Source: Filimonas effusa (lineage in GTDB: Bacteria; Bacteroidota; Bacteroidia; Chitinophagales; Chitinophagaceae). Taken from it: DNA of 64,000 bases. Of the stretch, positions 8,603 through 18,911 are shown in pieces (the stretch's first letter is position 1; every line of letters begins with the position of its first letter). The notes beneath the pieces were generated by a model. The model saw only the letters and a program-made list of their open reading frames with translations. It searched no databases and was not told the DNA's origin. Location: positions 1 to 64,000 of the forward strand of contig NZ_SDHZ01000006.1 of NCBI RefSeq assembly GCF_004118675.1, in the 5' to 3' direction. The position numbers and the translations under genes are program-made.

Positions 8603-8824
8603 ATGCCGAACAGAAAAACAGATAGCCAGGGGTTTGCAACGGAAAATCCGGATGTGGAAAGGGATCTTAGTTCTAAGGGAGACCCGGTGACGGGTTTGGG
8701 GAATCCTTCTAATAAACATGGCGTTTCTTCCCCGTATAATGCGGATCTGCAGACGCAGATCACTGCCAAAAATTCTGCGAAAAAGGTAAGGGAGGAAAAA
8801 GAACGGAAAGAGAATGAAGAGTAG
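8603..8824 (+). CDS. small hydrophilic hypothetical protein
   Basis: A 73-residue protein from ATG 8603, mostly polar and rich in Asn, Lys and Glu, with a charged end (KKVREEKERKENEE). No signal peptide, membrane segment or catalytic motif. The sequence has the look of a small disordered protein of the kind common in Chitinophagaceae. A clear terminator follows at 8887. Function unknown. Confidence 0.5.
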   Translation: MPNRKTDSQGFATENPDVERDLSSKGDPVTGLGNPSNKHGVSSPYNADLQTQITAKNSAKKVREEKERKENEE

Positions 8825-8886
8825 ATGTTTGTGTTTTTGTTCCCGTGAATAGTGTTTAATTGCTTCAGCATGGTTTCGTGCTGTTG

Positions 8887-8925
8887 AATCTGTGCGCGAC
8901 ATTGTGTTGCGCACAGATTTTTTTT
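8887..8925 (+). terminator. intrinsic terminator
   Basis: AATCTGTGCGC (8887-8897) pairs perfectly with GCGCACAGATT (8909-8919), giving an 11-bp stem directly followed by a T-run (8918-8925). It would end transcription of the small gene at 8603. Confidence 0.85.
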
Positions 8926-8996
8926 GCCTATATCCCTGGTTTTAAACGGTGTTTTTAGCCGTATTGCTATGAGAGGTTGGAAATTCAGCAGTTTTT

Positions 8997-9050
8997 AGGC
9001 GGCTTTAAGACGGCTTATAGACGGCTATATAAAGCGTTCTTTTTCGTGCA
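8997..9050. repeat. interspersed repeat, copy 1 (copy 2 at 36968-37020)
   Basis: A ~52-bp element that starts AGGCGGCTTT, contains successive units CGGCTTTAAGA, CGGCTTATAGA and CGGCTATATAAAGCG, and ends in CTTTTTCGT. The reverse complement of 36968-37020 aligns over its whole length without gaps and shares the block GACGGCTATATAAAGCG exactly. Both copies lie between genes. Nothing else is recognised in 8926-9272. Confidence 0.6.
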
Positions 9051-9272
9051 GGGAGGGCGAGAACTGCCTGCTTGACCTGGTTGTTTGGTGTTGCAGGGGG
9101 AAGAAAGGTGCCGGGCTTCGAAAGTATTCCTTTCCTGCTTGTGTATTGTGCGAACTTGGGTAGCCTTCTTCGGCGTTTATAGCGGGCTGTTTTGGGAGGT
9201 GAGAGGCGTTTGGTACGTCTTTGGTAGACGTATTTATTTACACCTATGTGATAACGTTTTAAATGACAACTT

Positions 9273-9749
9273 ATGAGTAACCAAAGAGATATTAAGGATT
9301 CTGAGAAGGATCAAAAGAAAATGGAACCTGAGATGAGTTATCTTGATCTGCCGGAGGTGAAAGATATTCCGGGGCAGGAAAACGTGAGGCCGGCGCCTTT
9401 GGGTGGCATTGGGGATATGACGGCTTCTTCGGCAGACGAGGAAGGTAAACGGGTGCTGGACAGGGAAGAAGATGAGCTTGATGAAACGGATGTTACGGAA
9501 GAGGAAAGGGAGCTGCTGAGAGAGACTGCGGAGAGTGGTGCGGGATCGGAAGACCTGGATGTGCGCCGGGCGCGGTTGGATAATACCGATGATGATGGTG
9601 ATCCGTTGAATGAGAGTGAAGGGCATCCGTTGTCGGGGCGGGATCTTGATGTGCCGGGGAGCGATGATGACGATGATATGGAGGATATAGGTGAGGAAGA
9701 TGAGGAGAACAATGCCTACAGCATTAGTGGGAACGATGGTAATGATTAA
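9273..9749 (+). CDS. highly acidic hypothetical protein
   Basis: A 158-residue protein dominated by Asp and Glu (for example GSDDDDDMEDIGEEDEENN near the end) with scattered Arg. No signal peptide or hydrophobic segment, so it is probably cytoplasmic and largely disordered. It contains short Pro/Gly stretches (PEVKDIPGQENVRPAPLGG) near residues 27-46. No function can be assigned. It sits upstream of, and on the same strand as, a polysaccharide deacetylase-like lipoprotein, 61 nt apart. Confidence 0.6.
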   Translation: MSNQRDIKDSEKDQKKMEPEMSYLDLPEVKDIPGQENVRPAPLGGIGDMTASSADEEGKRVLDREEDELDETDVTEEERELLRETAESGAGSEDLDVRRARLDNTDDDGDPLNESEGHPLSGRDLDVPGSDDDDDMEDIGEEDEENNAYSISGNDGND

Positions 9750-9810
9750 CAAAAAATAGGGAGTTTAACGTTGAAAATGAGTATATTAGAACTCTAAATC
9801 GATTTCTCTG

Positions 9811-10641
9811 ATGAAAACACAATTAGTCTTAGGTGCTGCTGTCGTTACTTTATTTGCTTCGAATTTACTGACAGGTTGTAAGAGTGGGGAAGATGAAAAG
9901 AAGAAAGGGGCTGATTCTACCCAGGTTGCGGAAAAGAAGGCTGGTCCTGGTGACCCTATCAAGTATGATAGTTCGAAGCGTTATATTTTTTTAACGTGGG
10001 ACGATGCGCCTCAGCCGCCGGGGACGAATGTGTGTAAGCAGGTGTTCCAGGAACAAGGGGTGAAGGCTACCTTCTTTATGGTGGGGATGCACCAGTTGGA
10101 TCATCGCCGGAAATTGATTGTTGACTCGCTGCGTAATGCTTATCCGCAATTCCTGATAGCCAACCATAGTTATACGCATGGTTTCCGTAACAATTACCGT
10201 AGTTTTTATGCGCATGCGGATAGTGCCGTGAATGATTTCCTGAAAGCGCAGGAGGAATTGAAGATCCCTGTTAAGATCATAAGACTGCCTGGTAATAACA
10301 ACTGGGTATCGAAGGGGGAGATACGCGGACCTAAAACGCCACGTGAGGTGTGCAAGCGCCTGGATTCACTTGGGTTTAAAGTGGTGGGCTGGGACCTGGA
10401 ATGGCGTTTCAAAGGAAACTCTACGCCGATACAGAGTGCTGACGAAATGGTAGCCGAGGTGAACAACAAGTTTGATAATTTCACGAGTTATGAGCCCAAT
10501 GCGGTTGTGATATTAGCGCATGACCGGATGTTTGCGGGCAAGCAATATGCTGATTCTTTAAGGAAATTTATTTCGGTATTAAAGCAGGATCCAAGGAATG
10601 TGTTTGAGACGATAGACCATTATCCTATGGTGCAGAAATAG
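9811..10641 (+). CDS. polysaccharide deacetylase (NodB-like) family lipoprotein
   Basis: A 276-residue protein with a lipoprotein signal (LLTGC, Cys at residue 23) and a short Lys/Asp-rich linker. From residue ~50 it follows the NodB fold: TWDDAP corresponds to motif 1 (TFDDGP, both Asp kept), NHSYTH to the metal-binding HxxxxH-type motif 2, and RLPGNN to motif 3 in place of RxPY. Late segments (VVGWDLEW, VVILAHDR) fit motifs 4-5. Known: these enzymes remove acetyl groups from GlcNAc-containing polymers using a divalent metal. Motifs 1 and 3 depart from consensus, so substrate and activity are uncertain. Followed after 4 nt by an antiporter gene, probably cotranscribed. Confidence 0.75.
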   Translation: MKTQLVLGAAVVTLFASNLLTGCKSGEDEKKKGADSTQVAEKKAGPGDPIKYDSSKRYIFLTWDDAPQPPGTNVCKQVFQEQGVKATFFMVGMHQLDHRRKLIVDSLRNAYPQFLIANHSYTHGFRNNYRSFYAHADSAVNDFLKAQEELKIPVKIIRLPGNNNWVSKGEIRGPKTPREVCKRLDSLGFKVVGWDLEWRFKGNSTPIQSADEMVAEVNNKFDNFTSYEPNAVVILAHDRMFAGKQYADSLRKFISVLKQDPRNVFETIDHYPMVQK

Positions 10642-10645
10642 ATCG

Positions 10646-11902
10646 ATGACTATATCTTATACAGTTTCTATTATAGTAGTATTAGCGGCGCTGATTGCAT
10701 ATCTCAATCAGCGCTTTTTACGTTTGCCCAATGCGATAGGGGTGATGGTGATTTCCATTTCGATGTCGGTGGTGCTGATGCTTAGCAGTGGTTTGTTCCC
10801 GGAGTTTTTTCATGATACCATTGCTTTAATAGACTCTGTGGATTTTGACAAGGTGGTGATTGGTACGATGCTGAACTTCCTGTTGTTTGCGGGCACGATA
10901 CAGATACGTATTGCGGATCTGCGGACGCAGCAGCTGGCGGTGCTATTGTTTTCAACGGTGAGTGTGGCTTTGTCTACGGCAATTGTTGGTTTCCTGTTGT
11001 ATGGTGTGGTGTGGTTGTTGAAGATGCCGGTTACGTTGCTGGAGTGTTGTTTGTTCGGGGCGTTGATATCGCCTACTGACCCGGTGTCGGTATTGGGGAT
11101 CATCAAGGAGGCGAAGGTCTCGAAATCGCTGGAGATGAAGATTGCGGGTGAGTCGCTCTTCAATGACGGGGTGGCGCTGGTGATCTTTTTTAGCATACTG
11201 CATGCGATCCGGAATCCGCAGGTGGCGGTTACTTTCAGTGGTGTGGCCAAGGTGTTTGCCTGGGAGGCGCTGGGGGGGCTGGCCCTGGGGTTATTGCTGG
11301 GTTTTATAGGATTGAGGGCGTTAAAGGGAATAGACCATTATAAAGTGGAGGTAATGATTTCGCTGGCTATAGTGGTGGGCGGGTATTCACTGGCAAGGAG
11401 CATAGGGATCTCGGGGCCGCTGACGATGGTGGCTGCGGGGATATTCATAGGGAATTATGGGAAGTCGTATGCCATGTCGGATGTGTCGCGTGATTACCTG
11501 GATAAGTTCTGGGAGCTTGTGGAGGAGATACTGAACATTGTATTGTTTGTATTGATAGGATTTGAATTGTTGCTGATAAAACGTTATGATCATTATGTGC
11601 TGGTGGGGTGTGCGGCGGTGGTAATAGTGCTGGCGGCGCGGTTTATATCGCTTGCCATTCCGGCGTTATTTATCCGTTTCTGGGAGAAGATGAGCGGGCG
11701 GACTTTGTTATTTCTTACGTGGGGAGGGTTGCGTGGCGGGGTATCGATTGCGCTGGCGCTTACTTTAACGCGGGGATTACATCGGGATCTGTTTGTATTT
11801 GTGACCTATTTCGTGGTAGTTTTTTCTGTGATCGTGCAGGGATTGAGCATTGAGCGGCTGACGAGCAGGGAGAAGCGGCGGATGCTGGAGCAGAATAGGT
11901 AG
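10646..11902 (+). CDS. Na+/H+ antiporter, CPA1 (NhaP-like) family
   Basis: A 418-residue integral membrane protein with about 12 hydrophobic segments. Diagnostic CPA1 motifs are present: ALISPTDPVSVLGI around residue 145 and GESLFNDGVALVIF around residue 168, the second holding the ion-binding Asp. A further conserved stretch, LTWGGLRGGVSIALALTL, lies near residue 365. Known role: exchange of Na+ or K+ for protons across the inner membrane, for pH and salt balance. It starts 4 nt after the deacetylase-like gene. A GC-rich hairpin follows the stop. Confidence 0.88.
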   Translation: MTISYTVSIIVVLAALIAYLNQRFLRLPNAIGVMVISISMSVVLMLSSGLFPEFFHDTIALIDSVDFDKVVIGTMLNFLLFAGTIQIRIADLRTQQLAVLLFSTVSVALSTAIVGFLLYGVVWLLKMPVTLLECCLFGALISPTDPVSVLGIIKEAKVSKSLEMKIAGESLFNDGVALVIFFSILHAIRNPQVAVTFSGVAKVFAWEALGGLALGLLLGFIGLRALKGIDHYKVEVMISLAIVVGGYSLARSIGISGPLTMVAAGIFIGNYGKSYAMSDVSRDYLDKFWELVEEILNIVLFVLIGFELLLIKRYDHYVLVGCAAVVIVLAARFISLAIPALFIRFWEKMSGRTLLFLTWGGLRGGVSIALALTLTRGLHRDLFVFVTYFVVVFSVIVQGLSIERLTSREKRRMLEQNR

Positions 11903-11922
11903 GGAGGGGGTAAAAAAATGCA

Positions 11923-11950
11923 CGCCGGGAAACCGGCGCGCGTATCATTT
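11923..11950 (+). terminator. possible terminator with GAAA tetraloop
   Basis: CGCCGG (11923-11928), loop GAAA, CCGGCG (11933-11938): a stable short stem 20 nt after the antiporter stop. The tail (CGCGTATCATTTT) is a weak U-tract, so termination may be partial. Confidence 0.4.
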
Positions 11951-12409
11951 TAAAAACAATAAATAAAACCTTTCTTTCATATGGCTTAGACCGAAGTCAG
12001 CAATCTTTTGGCAAGCAATTTAAATGGCAATAAATTCTGTTAGAGGTTTGACACTTTAGCAATTCGCTGGATCAAAATAAAGGAATTCCTTTCAAACTAA
12101 CAAATATTAGTGACAGTATTTTTAGAAATTTTTGAAACTTCAGGTTGAATAATAATTGGTGTTTGTGGGTTGTAATGTAAAATTTTTTTTGTTTTATTAG
12201 TAATTACTACCTTTGCCGCCTTATGGATTTTGGAAAATTGTATTCCGTTCACACATCTTTCTTACATTTCAACAGGTACCTGGCAAGGTAAAATATACCT
12301 TAATAAGCTGCTATTCAGTTTATTAGGGCATTGATTTGTGATGAAATGAGATAGGAGAAATGGGGGTATAGTGTTCCGTCATCTGTTTTAAAAATTGCAA
12401 TTTTTACAT
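11951..12409 (+). promoter_or_regulatory. rpoC upstream region with a Bacteroidota-type promoter
   Basis: About 460 nt without a gene. A -7 box TACCTTTG lies at 12208-12215 with TTTG at 12188-12191; the 16-nt gap is shorter than the usual ~19. If used, it gives a leader of roughly 190 nt before the rpoC ATG at 12410. AAGGTA/TACCTT (12285-12302) can form a small hairpin in the leader. No rpoB, ribosomal protein gene or other ORF is present here. Confidence 0.5.
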
Positions 12410-15400
12410 ATGGCCATTAAAAAAGACAATCGTCCCAAAGCATCATTTTCTAAAATAACCATCGGTTTGGCATCGCCGGACAGTATTTTAGAACGCAGCT
12501 TTGGTGAAGTATTGAAGCCTGAAACCATCAATTACCGTACGTACAAGCCCGAGCGGGATGGTCTGTTTTGTGAAAGAATTTTCGGTCCTGTAAAAGATTA
12601 TGAATGTGCCTGTGGCAAATACAAGCGTATCCGTTATAAGGGTATTGTTTGTGACCGTTGCGGGGTTGAGGTAACAGAGAAGAAGGTGCGTCGTGAGCGC
12701 ATGGGCCACATTAAGCTGGTGGTGCCTGTGGTGCATATCTGGTATTTCAAAAGCTTACCTAACAAGATTGGTTACCTGTTGGGTATGAGTTCCAAGAAAT
12801 TGGAGACGATTGTTTATTATGAAAGGTATGCGGTTATACAGCCGGGTATCCGTGAAGATAAAGGTTTACAAAGCGGTGATCTTTTGACTGAAGAAGAGTA
12901 CCTGGAGATCATGGATAATCTTCCAAAAGATAACCAGTACCTGCCTGATGAAGATCCTAATAAATTCATTGCCAAGATGGGTGCTGAGGCTGTGCATGAT
13001 CTGCTGGCCCGCATTGAGCTTGACTCTTTAAGTTTCACCCTGCGTAATGCAGCTGCGAACGAGACTTCACAACAGCGTAAGGCGGATGCCCTGAAGCGTT
13101 TGAGTGTGGTGGAATCGTTCCGTGAGGCTTCTACCCGTATCACTAACCGTCCTGAGTGGATGGTGATGCAGTATGTGCCTGTTATTCCTCCTGAATTACG
13201 TCCGTTGGTTCCATTGGATGGCGGTCGTTTTGCGTCTTCTGACCTGAACGATCTTTATCGTCGTGTGATCATCCGTAATAACCGTTTAAAGCGTTTGCTG
13301 GAGATCAAAGCTCCCGAGGTGATCTTGCGTAACGAGAAGCGTATGTTGCAGGAAGCGGTTGATTCGTTGTTTGACAACAGCCGTAAGTCGAATGCTGTAA
13401 AGGCAGAAGGCGGACGTGCGCTGAAATCGCTGAGTGATGTGCTGAAAGGTAAACAAGGCCGTTTCCGTCAGAACCTGTTGGGTAAACGTGTTGACTACTC
13501 TGGCCGTTCTGTAATTGTGGTAGGCCCTGAGCTGAAAATGCATGAGTGTGGTTTACCTAAAGACATGGCTGCGGAGCTGTTCAAGCCGTTTGTTATCCGT
13601 AAATTAATAGAAAGGGGTATTGTGAAAACAGTTAAATCGGCCAAGAAGCTGGTTGACCGCAAGGAAGCTGTGATCTGGGATATCCTTGAAAATATACTGA
13701 AAGGCCACCCTGTGATGTTAAACCGTGCCCCTACGCTGCACCGTTTATCTATCCAGGCTTTCCAGCCCCGTTTGGTGGAAGGAAAGGCGATTCAGTTACA
13801 CCCGCTGGTAACAGCATCATTCAACGCCGACTTCGACGGTGACCAGATGGCGGTTCACGTGCCTTTGAGCAGTGCAGCTGTACTGGAAGCCCAGTTGCTG
13901 ATGTTATCTTCTCACAACATTCTCAACCCTCAGAACGGTACGCCTATCACCCTGCCTTCACAGGACATGGTTCTTGGTTTGTACTACATCACCAAGGGTA
14001 AGAAATCGACCGACACTGAAAAAGTGAAGGGTGAGGGTATGGCCTTCTACAACATGGATGAGGTGCTGATCGCGTATAATGAGAACCGTGTAGAATTACA
14101 CGCCAACATTAAAGTAAAAACCAATGTACGTGAGAACGGCACACTGGTTAAAAAATTAATAGAAACTACTGTAGGCCGCGTACTGTTCAACCAGCACGTA
14201 CCTAAAGAAGTAGGTTTCGTTAACGCCTTACTTACCAAGAAGAGCCTGAGGGAGATCATTGGTGATATCATCAAGATCACCAACGTTCCCAAGACTGCGA
14301 AATTCCTCGATGATATCAAGCAGTTAGGATTCCGTATGGCCTTCCGTGGTGGTTTGTCGTTCAACGTAAACGATCTTATCATTCCTGAAATGAGGAATGA
14401 GCTGCTCGAGCAGGCTAAGAACGAAGTTGAGGAAGTGTGGGAGAACTATAACATGGGTCTTATCACCAACAACGAACGTTACAACCAGGTAATCGATATC
14501 TGGAGCCGTGTGGATACCCGTATTACTGAAACGCTGATCCGTGAGATGCAGACAGACAAGCAGGGCTTCAACTCTGTTTACATGATGCTTGATTCCGGTG
14601 CGCGTGGTAGTAAGCAACAGGTTAAGCAGTTGGCAGGTATCAGGGGTCTGATGGCGAAACCAAGGAAATCCGGTTCTTCCGGTTCCGAGATCATTGAGAA
14701 CCCGATCCTTTCGAACTTCAAGGGTGGTTTGAACGTATTGGATTACTTCATCTCTACGCACGGTGCGCGTAAAGGTCTTGCGGATACGGCTCTTAAAACG
14801 GCGGATGCGGGTTACCTGACCCGTCGTCTTGTAGACGTTGCGCAGGATGTGGTGATCACTGAAGAGGATTGCGGAACATTAAGGGGTATTGCGACTTCAG
14901 CGTTGAAAGACAACGAAGACATCGTAGAACCGTTAACAGACCGTATCATGGGACGTACTTCGTTACATGATGTATTCCATCCTCAGACTGATGAGCTGAT
15001 AGCGAAGGCAGGTGAGGAAATCACTTCTGAAGTAGCGAAAGCTATCGAGGATGCTGGTATCGAAACTGTTGAGATCCGTTCTGTACTTACCTGCGAAAGC
15101 AAGCGCGGTGTGTGCGTGAAGTGTTATGGTAAAAACCTGGCAACCGGTTATATGGCTCAGAATGGTGATGCTGTTGGTATCATCGCTGCACAGTCGATCG
15201 GTGAACCTGGTACACAGCTGACACTGCGTACGTTCCACGTGGGTGGTATTGCCGGTTCTTCTTCTATCGAATCATCACTGAACGCCAAGTTTGACGGTAC
15301 TATCCAGTTCGATGGTTTACGTACTGTACTTACTGAAAATGCGGAAGGCGACAAAGAAACCATCGTTATTGGCCGTACCGGTGAGGTAAGGATCATGGAT

Positions 15401-16699
15401 GTGAAGAATGATCGTCTGATGATCACCAATAACGTTCCTTATGGTGCTACGCTGCTGGTGAAAGATGGTCAGCAGGTGAAGAAAGGGGAGCCTATCTGTA
15501 AGTGGGATCCGTTCAACAACGTTATCGTTGCTGAGATTGCGGGTGAGATCCGTTTCGAGAATGTAATTGAAGGTGTTACTTTCCGTGAAGAAGCAGATGA
15601 GCAAACCGGTCACCGTGATAAAGTGGTTATTGAAACTAAAGATAAGACCAAGATTCCTGGTATCGTGCTGGAAGGCAAGGAGATCAAGAACTACAACTTA
15701 CCTGTAGGTTCCCGTCTGGTAACGGAAGAAGGTGACAAGGTAAGGGCTGGTCAGGTTATTGTGAAGATCCCGAGGACCCTGCGTAAGTCAGGTGACATCA
15801 CGGGTGGTTTGCCTCGTGTAACTGAATTGTTCGAGGCAAGGAACCCTGGTAACCCTGCGGTAGTTTGCGAGATCGATGGTGTAGTAGCTTTCGGTAACGT
15901 AAAACGTGGTAACCGTGAGATCATTGTAGAAGCGAAAGATGGTATCACCAAGAAATACCTGGTACCGTTGACACGTCAGATCCTGGTACAGGATGGTGAC
16001 TTCGTGAAAGCTGGTACGCCTTTATCTGATGGTCAGGTAGCGCCTGCGGATATTCTTTCTATCAAAGGACCTTATGCTGTACAAGAGTATGTGGTGAATG
16101 AGATCCAGGAAGTTTACCGTTTACAGGGTGTGAAGATCAATGATAAGCACGTAGAGGTTATCGTTCGTCAGATGATGAAGAAAGTAGAGATCGTTGATGC
16201 CGGTGATACCAAGTTCCTTGAAGAAGACCTGGAAGACAGGTTTGAATTCAACGAAGAGAATGACCGCATTTTTGATAAGAAAGTTGTAACTGAAGCTGGT
16301 GAGAGCAGCAGGCTGAGAGCTGGTCAGATCATTACTTTACGTGAGTTGAGGGAAGAAAACTCCATTTTACGTCGTAGTGATAAGAAACTGGTGGAGGTGC
16401 GTGATGCACAGCCAGCCACAGCAACGCCGGTACTGTTGGGTATCACCAAAGCGTCACTGGGTGTACAAAGCTGGATCTCTGCAGCTTCGTTCCAGGAGAC
16501 AACTAAAGTACTGAGCTCTGCCGCTATCCAGGGTAAAACAGATGATATGATCGGCTTGAAAGAGAACGTGATCACAGGTCACCTGATACCTGCGGGTACT
16601 GGTCAGAAGTTATTTGAAAATATGATCGTAGGTAGTAAAGAAGAGTATGAGCTCTTGTCTACGGCCCGCGAGGCAATGAACTTCGATGATGAAGAATAG
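12410..16699 (+). CDS. rpoC: DNA-directed RNA polymerase subunit beta'
   Basis: A 1429-residue protein, normal for Bacteroidota RpoC. The start was put at ATG 12410 ([19 protein letters not shown]), matching the family N-terminus; the five codons before it need a TTG start. Seen: N-terminal zinc ribbon (CACGKY ... CDRCG, residues ~65-85), the catalytic Mg motif NADFDGDQM (~residue 472), the bridge-helix/trigger-loop region with [11 protein letters not shown], and the second zinc site (EEDCGTL, then [11 protein letters not shown], ~820-900). It is the catalytic subunit of RNA polymerase together with RpoB. rpoB is not adjacent, which is unusual; a terminator follows directly. An independent promoter is proposed upstream. 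Confidence 0.98.
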   Translation: MAIKKDNRPKASFSKITIGLASPDSILERSFGEVLKPETINYRTYKPERDGLFCERIFGPVKDYECACGKYKRIRYKGIVCDRCGVEVTEKKVRRERMGHIKLVVPVVHIWYFKSLPNKIGYLLGMSSKKLETIVYYERYAVIQPGIREDKGLQSGDLLTEEEYLEIMDNLPKDNQYLPDEDPNKFIAKMGAEAVHDLLARIELDSLSFTLRNAAANETSQQRKADALKRLSVVESFREASTRITNRPEWMVMQYVPVIPPELRPLVPLDGGRFASSDLNDLYRRVIIRNNRLKRLLEIKAPEVILRNEKRMLQEAVDSLFDNSRKSNAVKAEGGRALKSLSDVLKGKQGRFRQNLLGKRVDYSGRSVIVVGPELKMHECGLPKDMAAELFKPFVIRKLIERGIVKTVKSAKKLVDRKEAVIWDILENILKGHPVMLNRAPTLHRLSIQAFQPRLVEGKAIQLHPLVTASFNADFDGDQMAVHVPLSSAAVLEAQLLMLSSHNILNPQNGTPITLPSQDMVLGLYYITKGKKSTDTEKVKGEGMAFYNMDEVLIAYNENRVELHANIKVKTNVRENGTLVKKLIETTVGRVLFNQHVPKEVGFVNALLTKKSLREIIGDIIKITNVPKTAKFLDDIKQLGFRMAFRGGLSFNVNDLIIPEMRNELLEQAKNEVEEVWENYNMGLITNNERYNQVIDIWSRVDTRITETLIREMQTDKQGFNSVYMMLDSGARGSKQQVKQLAGIRGLMAKPRKSGSSGSEIIENPILSNFKGGLNVLDYFISTHGARKGLADTALKTADAGYLTRRLVDVAQDVVITEEDCGTLRGIATSALKDNEDIVEPLTDRIMGRTSLHDVFHPQTDELIAKAGEEITSEVAKAIEDAGIETVEIRSVLTCESKRGVCVKCYGKNLATGYMAQNGDAVGIIAAQSIGEPGTQLTLRTFHVGGIAGSSSIESSLNAKFDGTIQFDGLRTVLTENAEGDKETIVIGRTGEVRIMDVKNDRLMITNNVPYGATLLVKDGQQVKKGEPICKWDPFNNVIVAEIAGEIRFENVIEGVTFREEADEQTGHRDKVVIETKDKTKIPGIVLEGKEIKNYNLPVGSRLVTEEGDKVRAGQVIVKIPRTLRKSGDITGGLPRVTELFEARNPGNPAVVCEIDGVVAFGNVKRGNREIIVEAKDGITKKYLVPLTRQILVQDGDFVKAGTPLSDGQVAPADILSIKGPYAVQEYVVNEIQEVYRLQGVKINDKHVEVIVRQMMKKVEIVDAGDTKFLEEDLEDRFEFNEENDRIFDKKVVTEAGESSRLRAGQIITLRELREENSILRRSDKKLVEVRDAQPATATPVLLGITKASLGVQSWISAASFQETTKVLSSAAIQGKTDDMIGLKENVITGHLIPAGTGQKLFENMIVGSKEEYELLSTAREAMNFDDEE

Positions 16700-16700
16700 G

Positions 16701-16728
16701 AAAAAGCGCCGCAAGGCGCTTTTTTTTT
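16701..16728 (+). terminator. rpoC intrinsic terminator
   Basis: AGCGCC (16705-16710), loop GCAA, GGCGCT (16715-16720), followed by T9 and preceded by A-residues. Starts 2 nt after the rpoC stop. Confidence 0.92.
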
Positions 16729-16837
16729 GATGCTATGTGAGGGCTTGATTTATTCCTCTATAAAACTGTTAAATCGGCATTAACATTCAGGTATGTTAGG
16801 CTGGGATGCCTATCTTCAGGCATCGAAATATTATTGC

Positions 16838-17440
16838 ATGAAGAATTTTTCCATTGTATTGAATCTTGTGTTGTTGGTGGCAGTGGGGGTATTGTTTTAT
16901 TTTCAGTTTAAGTCGCCCAAGACGGCAGGGCAAGTGCAACGTGTAGTTTCGGATACAGCTTCACCCGGGAGTTTTAAGATCGTGTATTTTGAAATGGACT
17001 CACTGGATGTTAAATATGAATATCTGAAAGAAGTAAGAGAGGTGCTCAGGCGCAAAGAAGCGCAAATGGGCAATGAAATGAAGCAGATGGAAATTCGTTT
17101 AACCAATAAGTATAAGGAGTATCAGCAAAGGGCTGCTTCTATGTCTCAGGCAGAACAAATGGCATTACAGCAGGAGCTGAGTCAAATGCAACAGGATGCT
17201 CAGGCGGCGGGGCAGGAGAAGAGCCAGGAATTAAATGGTGAATCGATGCGCCGTTTACAGGAGGTTAAGCTGAAGATCCAGGATTTTCTGAAAGCATACA
17301 GTGCCCAGCATGGTTATGTATTTGTATATGCTGCTGACAGGTCGGACAATATTTATTACAAAGATCCCAGTCGTGATATCACTGCCGAGGTGATAAGACT
17401 GCTGAATGAGCAGTACCACGCTGAGAAGAAAAAGAAATAA
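16838..17440 (+). CDS. OmpH/Skp-family periplasmic chaperone-like protein
   Basis: A 200-residue protein taken from ATG 16838, where an N-terminal membrane/signal segment begins (IVLNLVLLVAVGVLFYF). An in-frame ATG at 16793 would add 15 polar residues and is less likely. Residues ~60-150 are a long charged coiled coil rich in Gln, Glu and Lys, and the end (FLKAYSAQHGYVFVYAAD ... IYYKDPSRDITAEVIRLLN) is the typical OmpH C-terminus. Known: Skp/OmpH proteins hold unfolded outer-membrane proteins in the periplasm. The first segment may act as an anchor rather than be cleaved. A terminator follows. Confidence 0.82.
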   Translation: MKNFSIVLNLVLLVAVGVLFYFQFKSPKTAGQVQRVVSDTASPGSFKIVYFEMDSLDVKYEYLKEVREVLRRKEAQMGNEMKQMEIRLTNKYKEYQQRAASMSQAEQMALQQELSQMQQDAQAAGQEKSQELNGESMRRLQEVKLKIQDFLKAYSAQHGYVFVYAADRSDNIYYKDPSRDITAEVIRLLNEQYHAEKKKK

Positions 17441-17469
17441 AAGTGTGATTAAATCCGCTTAACTTTAAG

Positions 17470-17497
17470 AATCCCGTGTAACCAGCGGGATTTTTTT
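17470..17497 (+). terminator. intrinsic terminator after ompH-like gene
   Basis: AATCCCG (17470-17476) pairs with CGGGATT (17486-17492), followed by T7 up to 17497. It lies only a few nt before the next gene's ATG at 17502. Confidence 0.85.
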
Positions 17498-17501
17498 ATG
17501 T

Positions 17502-18911
17502 ATGGACCGTACCGGATTTAAACCCACGTTAAGCTTGCTTGACGGAACTATGATTGTTGCCGGAAGCATGATAGGCTCCGGGATCTTTATTGTAAGCGCC
17601 GAAATGCTGCGTCATGTAGGCTCCAGTGGCTGGCTTATGGTTGTATGGCTTATAACCGGCTTTATGACGGTGGCAGCGGCTGTAAGTTATGGCGAATTGA
17701 GCGCTATGTTTCCTAAGGCCGGCGGGCAGTATGTTTATTTGAAGGAGTCGTATAATCCGCTGGTTGGTTTCCTTTATGGCTGGAGTTTTTTTGCTGTGAT
17801 ACAAACGGGTACTATTGCTGCTGTAGGTGTTGCGTTTTCCAAATTCACTGCGTACCTGTTACCGGCGGTGAGTGAAGACAAGGTGCTGCTATCGGCGGGT
17901 AATTTTCATATATCACCGGCGCAGGTGTTATCTATTGCCACCATTATTTTACTTACCTACATCAATACCAGGGGCCTTAAAAGCGGGAAGTTGATTCAAA
18001 CGAGCTTTACGATCATAAAGCTGGTGAGTTTGTTTGGGCTTGTAATACTGGGGCTGCTGGCAGCGAAAGGTGAAGTGTGGGATGCCAACTGGGCGAATGC
18101 CTGGGACCTGCATGCCTTAAACAAGGATGGCAGTACCGGTAGCTATACTATGGGGGCTGCATTGGGCGCTATTGCTGCGGCAATGGTGGGCAGTATTTTC
18201 AGCAGCGTGGCCTGGGAAGGAGTTACTTTCATTGGTGGCGAGATCAAGAATCCCAAACGTAACCTGGGACTGAGTTTATTCCTGGGGACTTTTGTTGTAA
18301 CGATCGTATATCTGGCAGCCAATATCATGTATACGGCGGTACTGCCTTTACAGGAGATAGCGTCGGCAGAGAAAGACCGGGTGGCCGTAGCTGCTTCCAA
18401 TGCCATCTTTGGCAATATAGGTACTTATGTTATTGCTGTGATGATCATGATCTCAACCTTTGGCTGTAACAATGGTCTGGTATTGGCAGGGGCCAGGGTC
18501 TATTATACGATGGCCAAAGATGGATTGTTTTTCAAAAAGACGGGTGAGCTTAACAGGTTTGCGGTACCTGAGTTTGCTTTATGGATACAATGCCTGGTGG
18601 CCTGCCTGTTGTGTTTGAGCGGCAGGTATGGCGACCTGCTGGACATGGTCTCTTTTGTTGTCGTTATTTTTTATGTATTAACTATATTGGGTGTTTTTAT
18701 ACTCAGGAAGAAGCGGCCTGACGCGGAACGCCCGTATAAAGCTTTTGCTTATCCTGTGCTACCGGCAATATTTATATTAATGGGGCTGGCTTTTTGCGTG
18801 TTGCTGATCATGTACAAGCCGGGATTTACGTGGCCGGGACTGATTATTGTATTGATTGGCATACCTATTTATTATCTTGCAGTGGCAAATAAACACAAGA
18901 CCGGCTCATGA
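17502..18911 (+). CDS. APC-family amino acid permease
   Basis: A 469-residue membrane protein with about 12 hydrophobic segments. The N-terminal motif GTMIVAGSMIGSGIFIVSAE holds the unwound TM1 substrate site of the APC superfamily (GSGIF). Other family features are SYGELSAMFPKAGGQYVYL in TM2-3 and the FSSVAWEGVTFIGGEIKNPKRN segment near residue 245. Known: these carriers take up or exchange amino acids; which one cannot be read from sequence. Its stop overlaps the start of the heptose kinase gene by 4 nt (ATGA), although their roles are not obviously linked. Confidence 0.88.
   Translation: MDRTGFKPTLSLLDGTMIVAGSMIGSGIFIVSAEMLRHVGSSGWLMVVWLITGFMTVAAAVSYGELSAMFPKAGGQYVYLKESYNPLVGFLYGWSFFAVIQTGTIAAVGVAFSKFTAYLLPAVSEDKVLLSAGNFHISPAQVLSIATIILLTYINTRGLKSGKLIQTSFTIIKLVSLFGLVILGLLAAKGEVWDANWANAWDLHALNKDGSTGSYTMGAALGAIAAAMVGSIFSSVAWEGVTFIGGEIKNPKRNLGLSLFLGTFVVTIVYLAANIMYTAVLPLQEIASAEKDRVAVAASNAIFGNIGTYVIAVMIMISTFGCNNGLVLAGARVYYTMAKDGLFFKKTGELNRFAVPEFALWIQCLVACLLCLSGRYGDLLDMVSFVVVIFYVLTILGVFILRKKRPDAERPYKAFAYPVLPAIFILMGLAFCVLLIMYKPGFTWPGLIIVLIGIPIYYLAVANKHKTGS

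Noticed and set aside
9085-9276. 63-codon open frame between the repeat at 8997 and the acidic protein gene
   Set aside because: Composition is Cys/Trp/Val-rich without family features, the start is not supported by a promoter, and it overlaps the next start.
12223-12291. 22-codon ORF directly at the presumed rpoC transcription start
   Set aside because: Could be a leaderless uORF, but its sequence shows no codon bias or link to regulation; not enough support.
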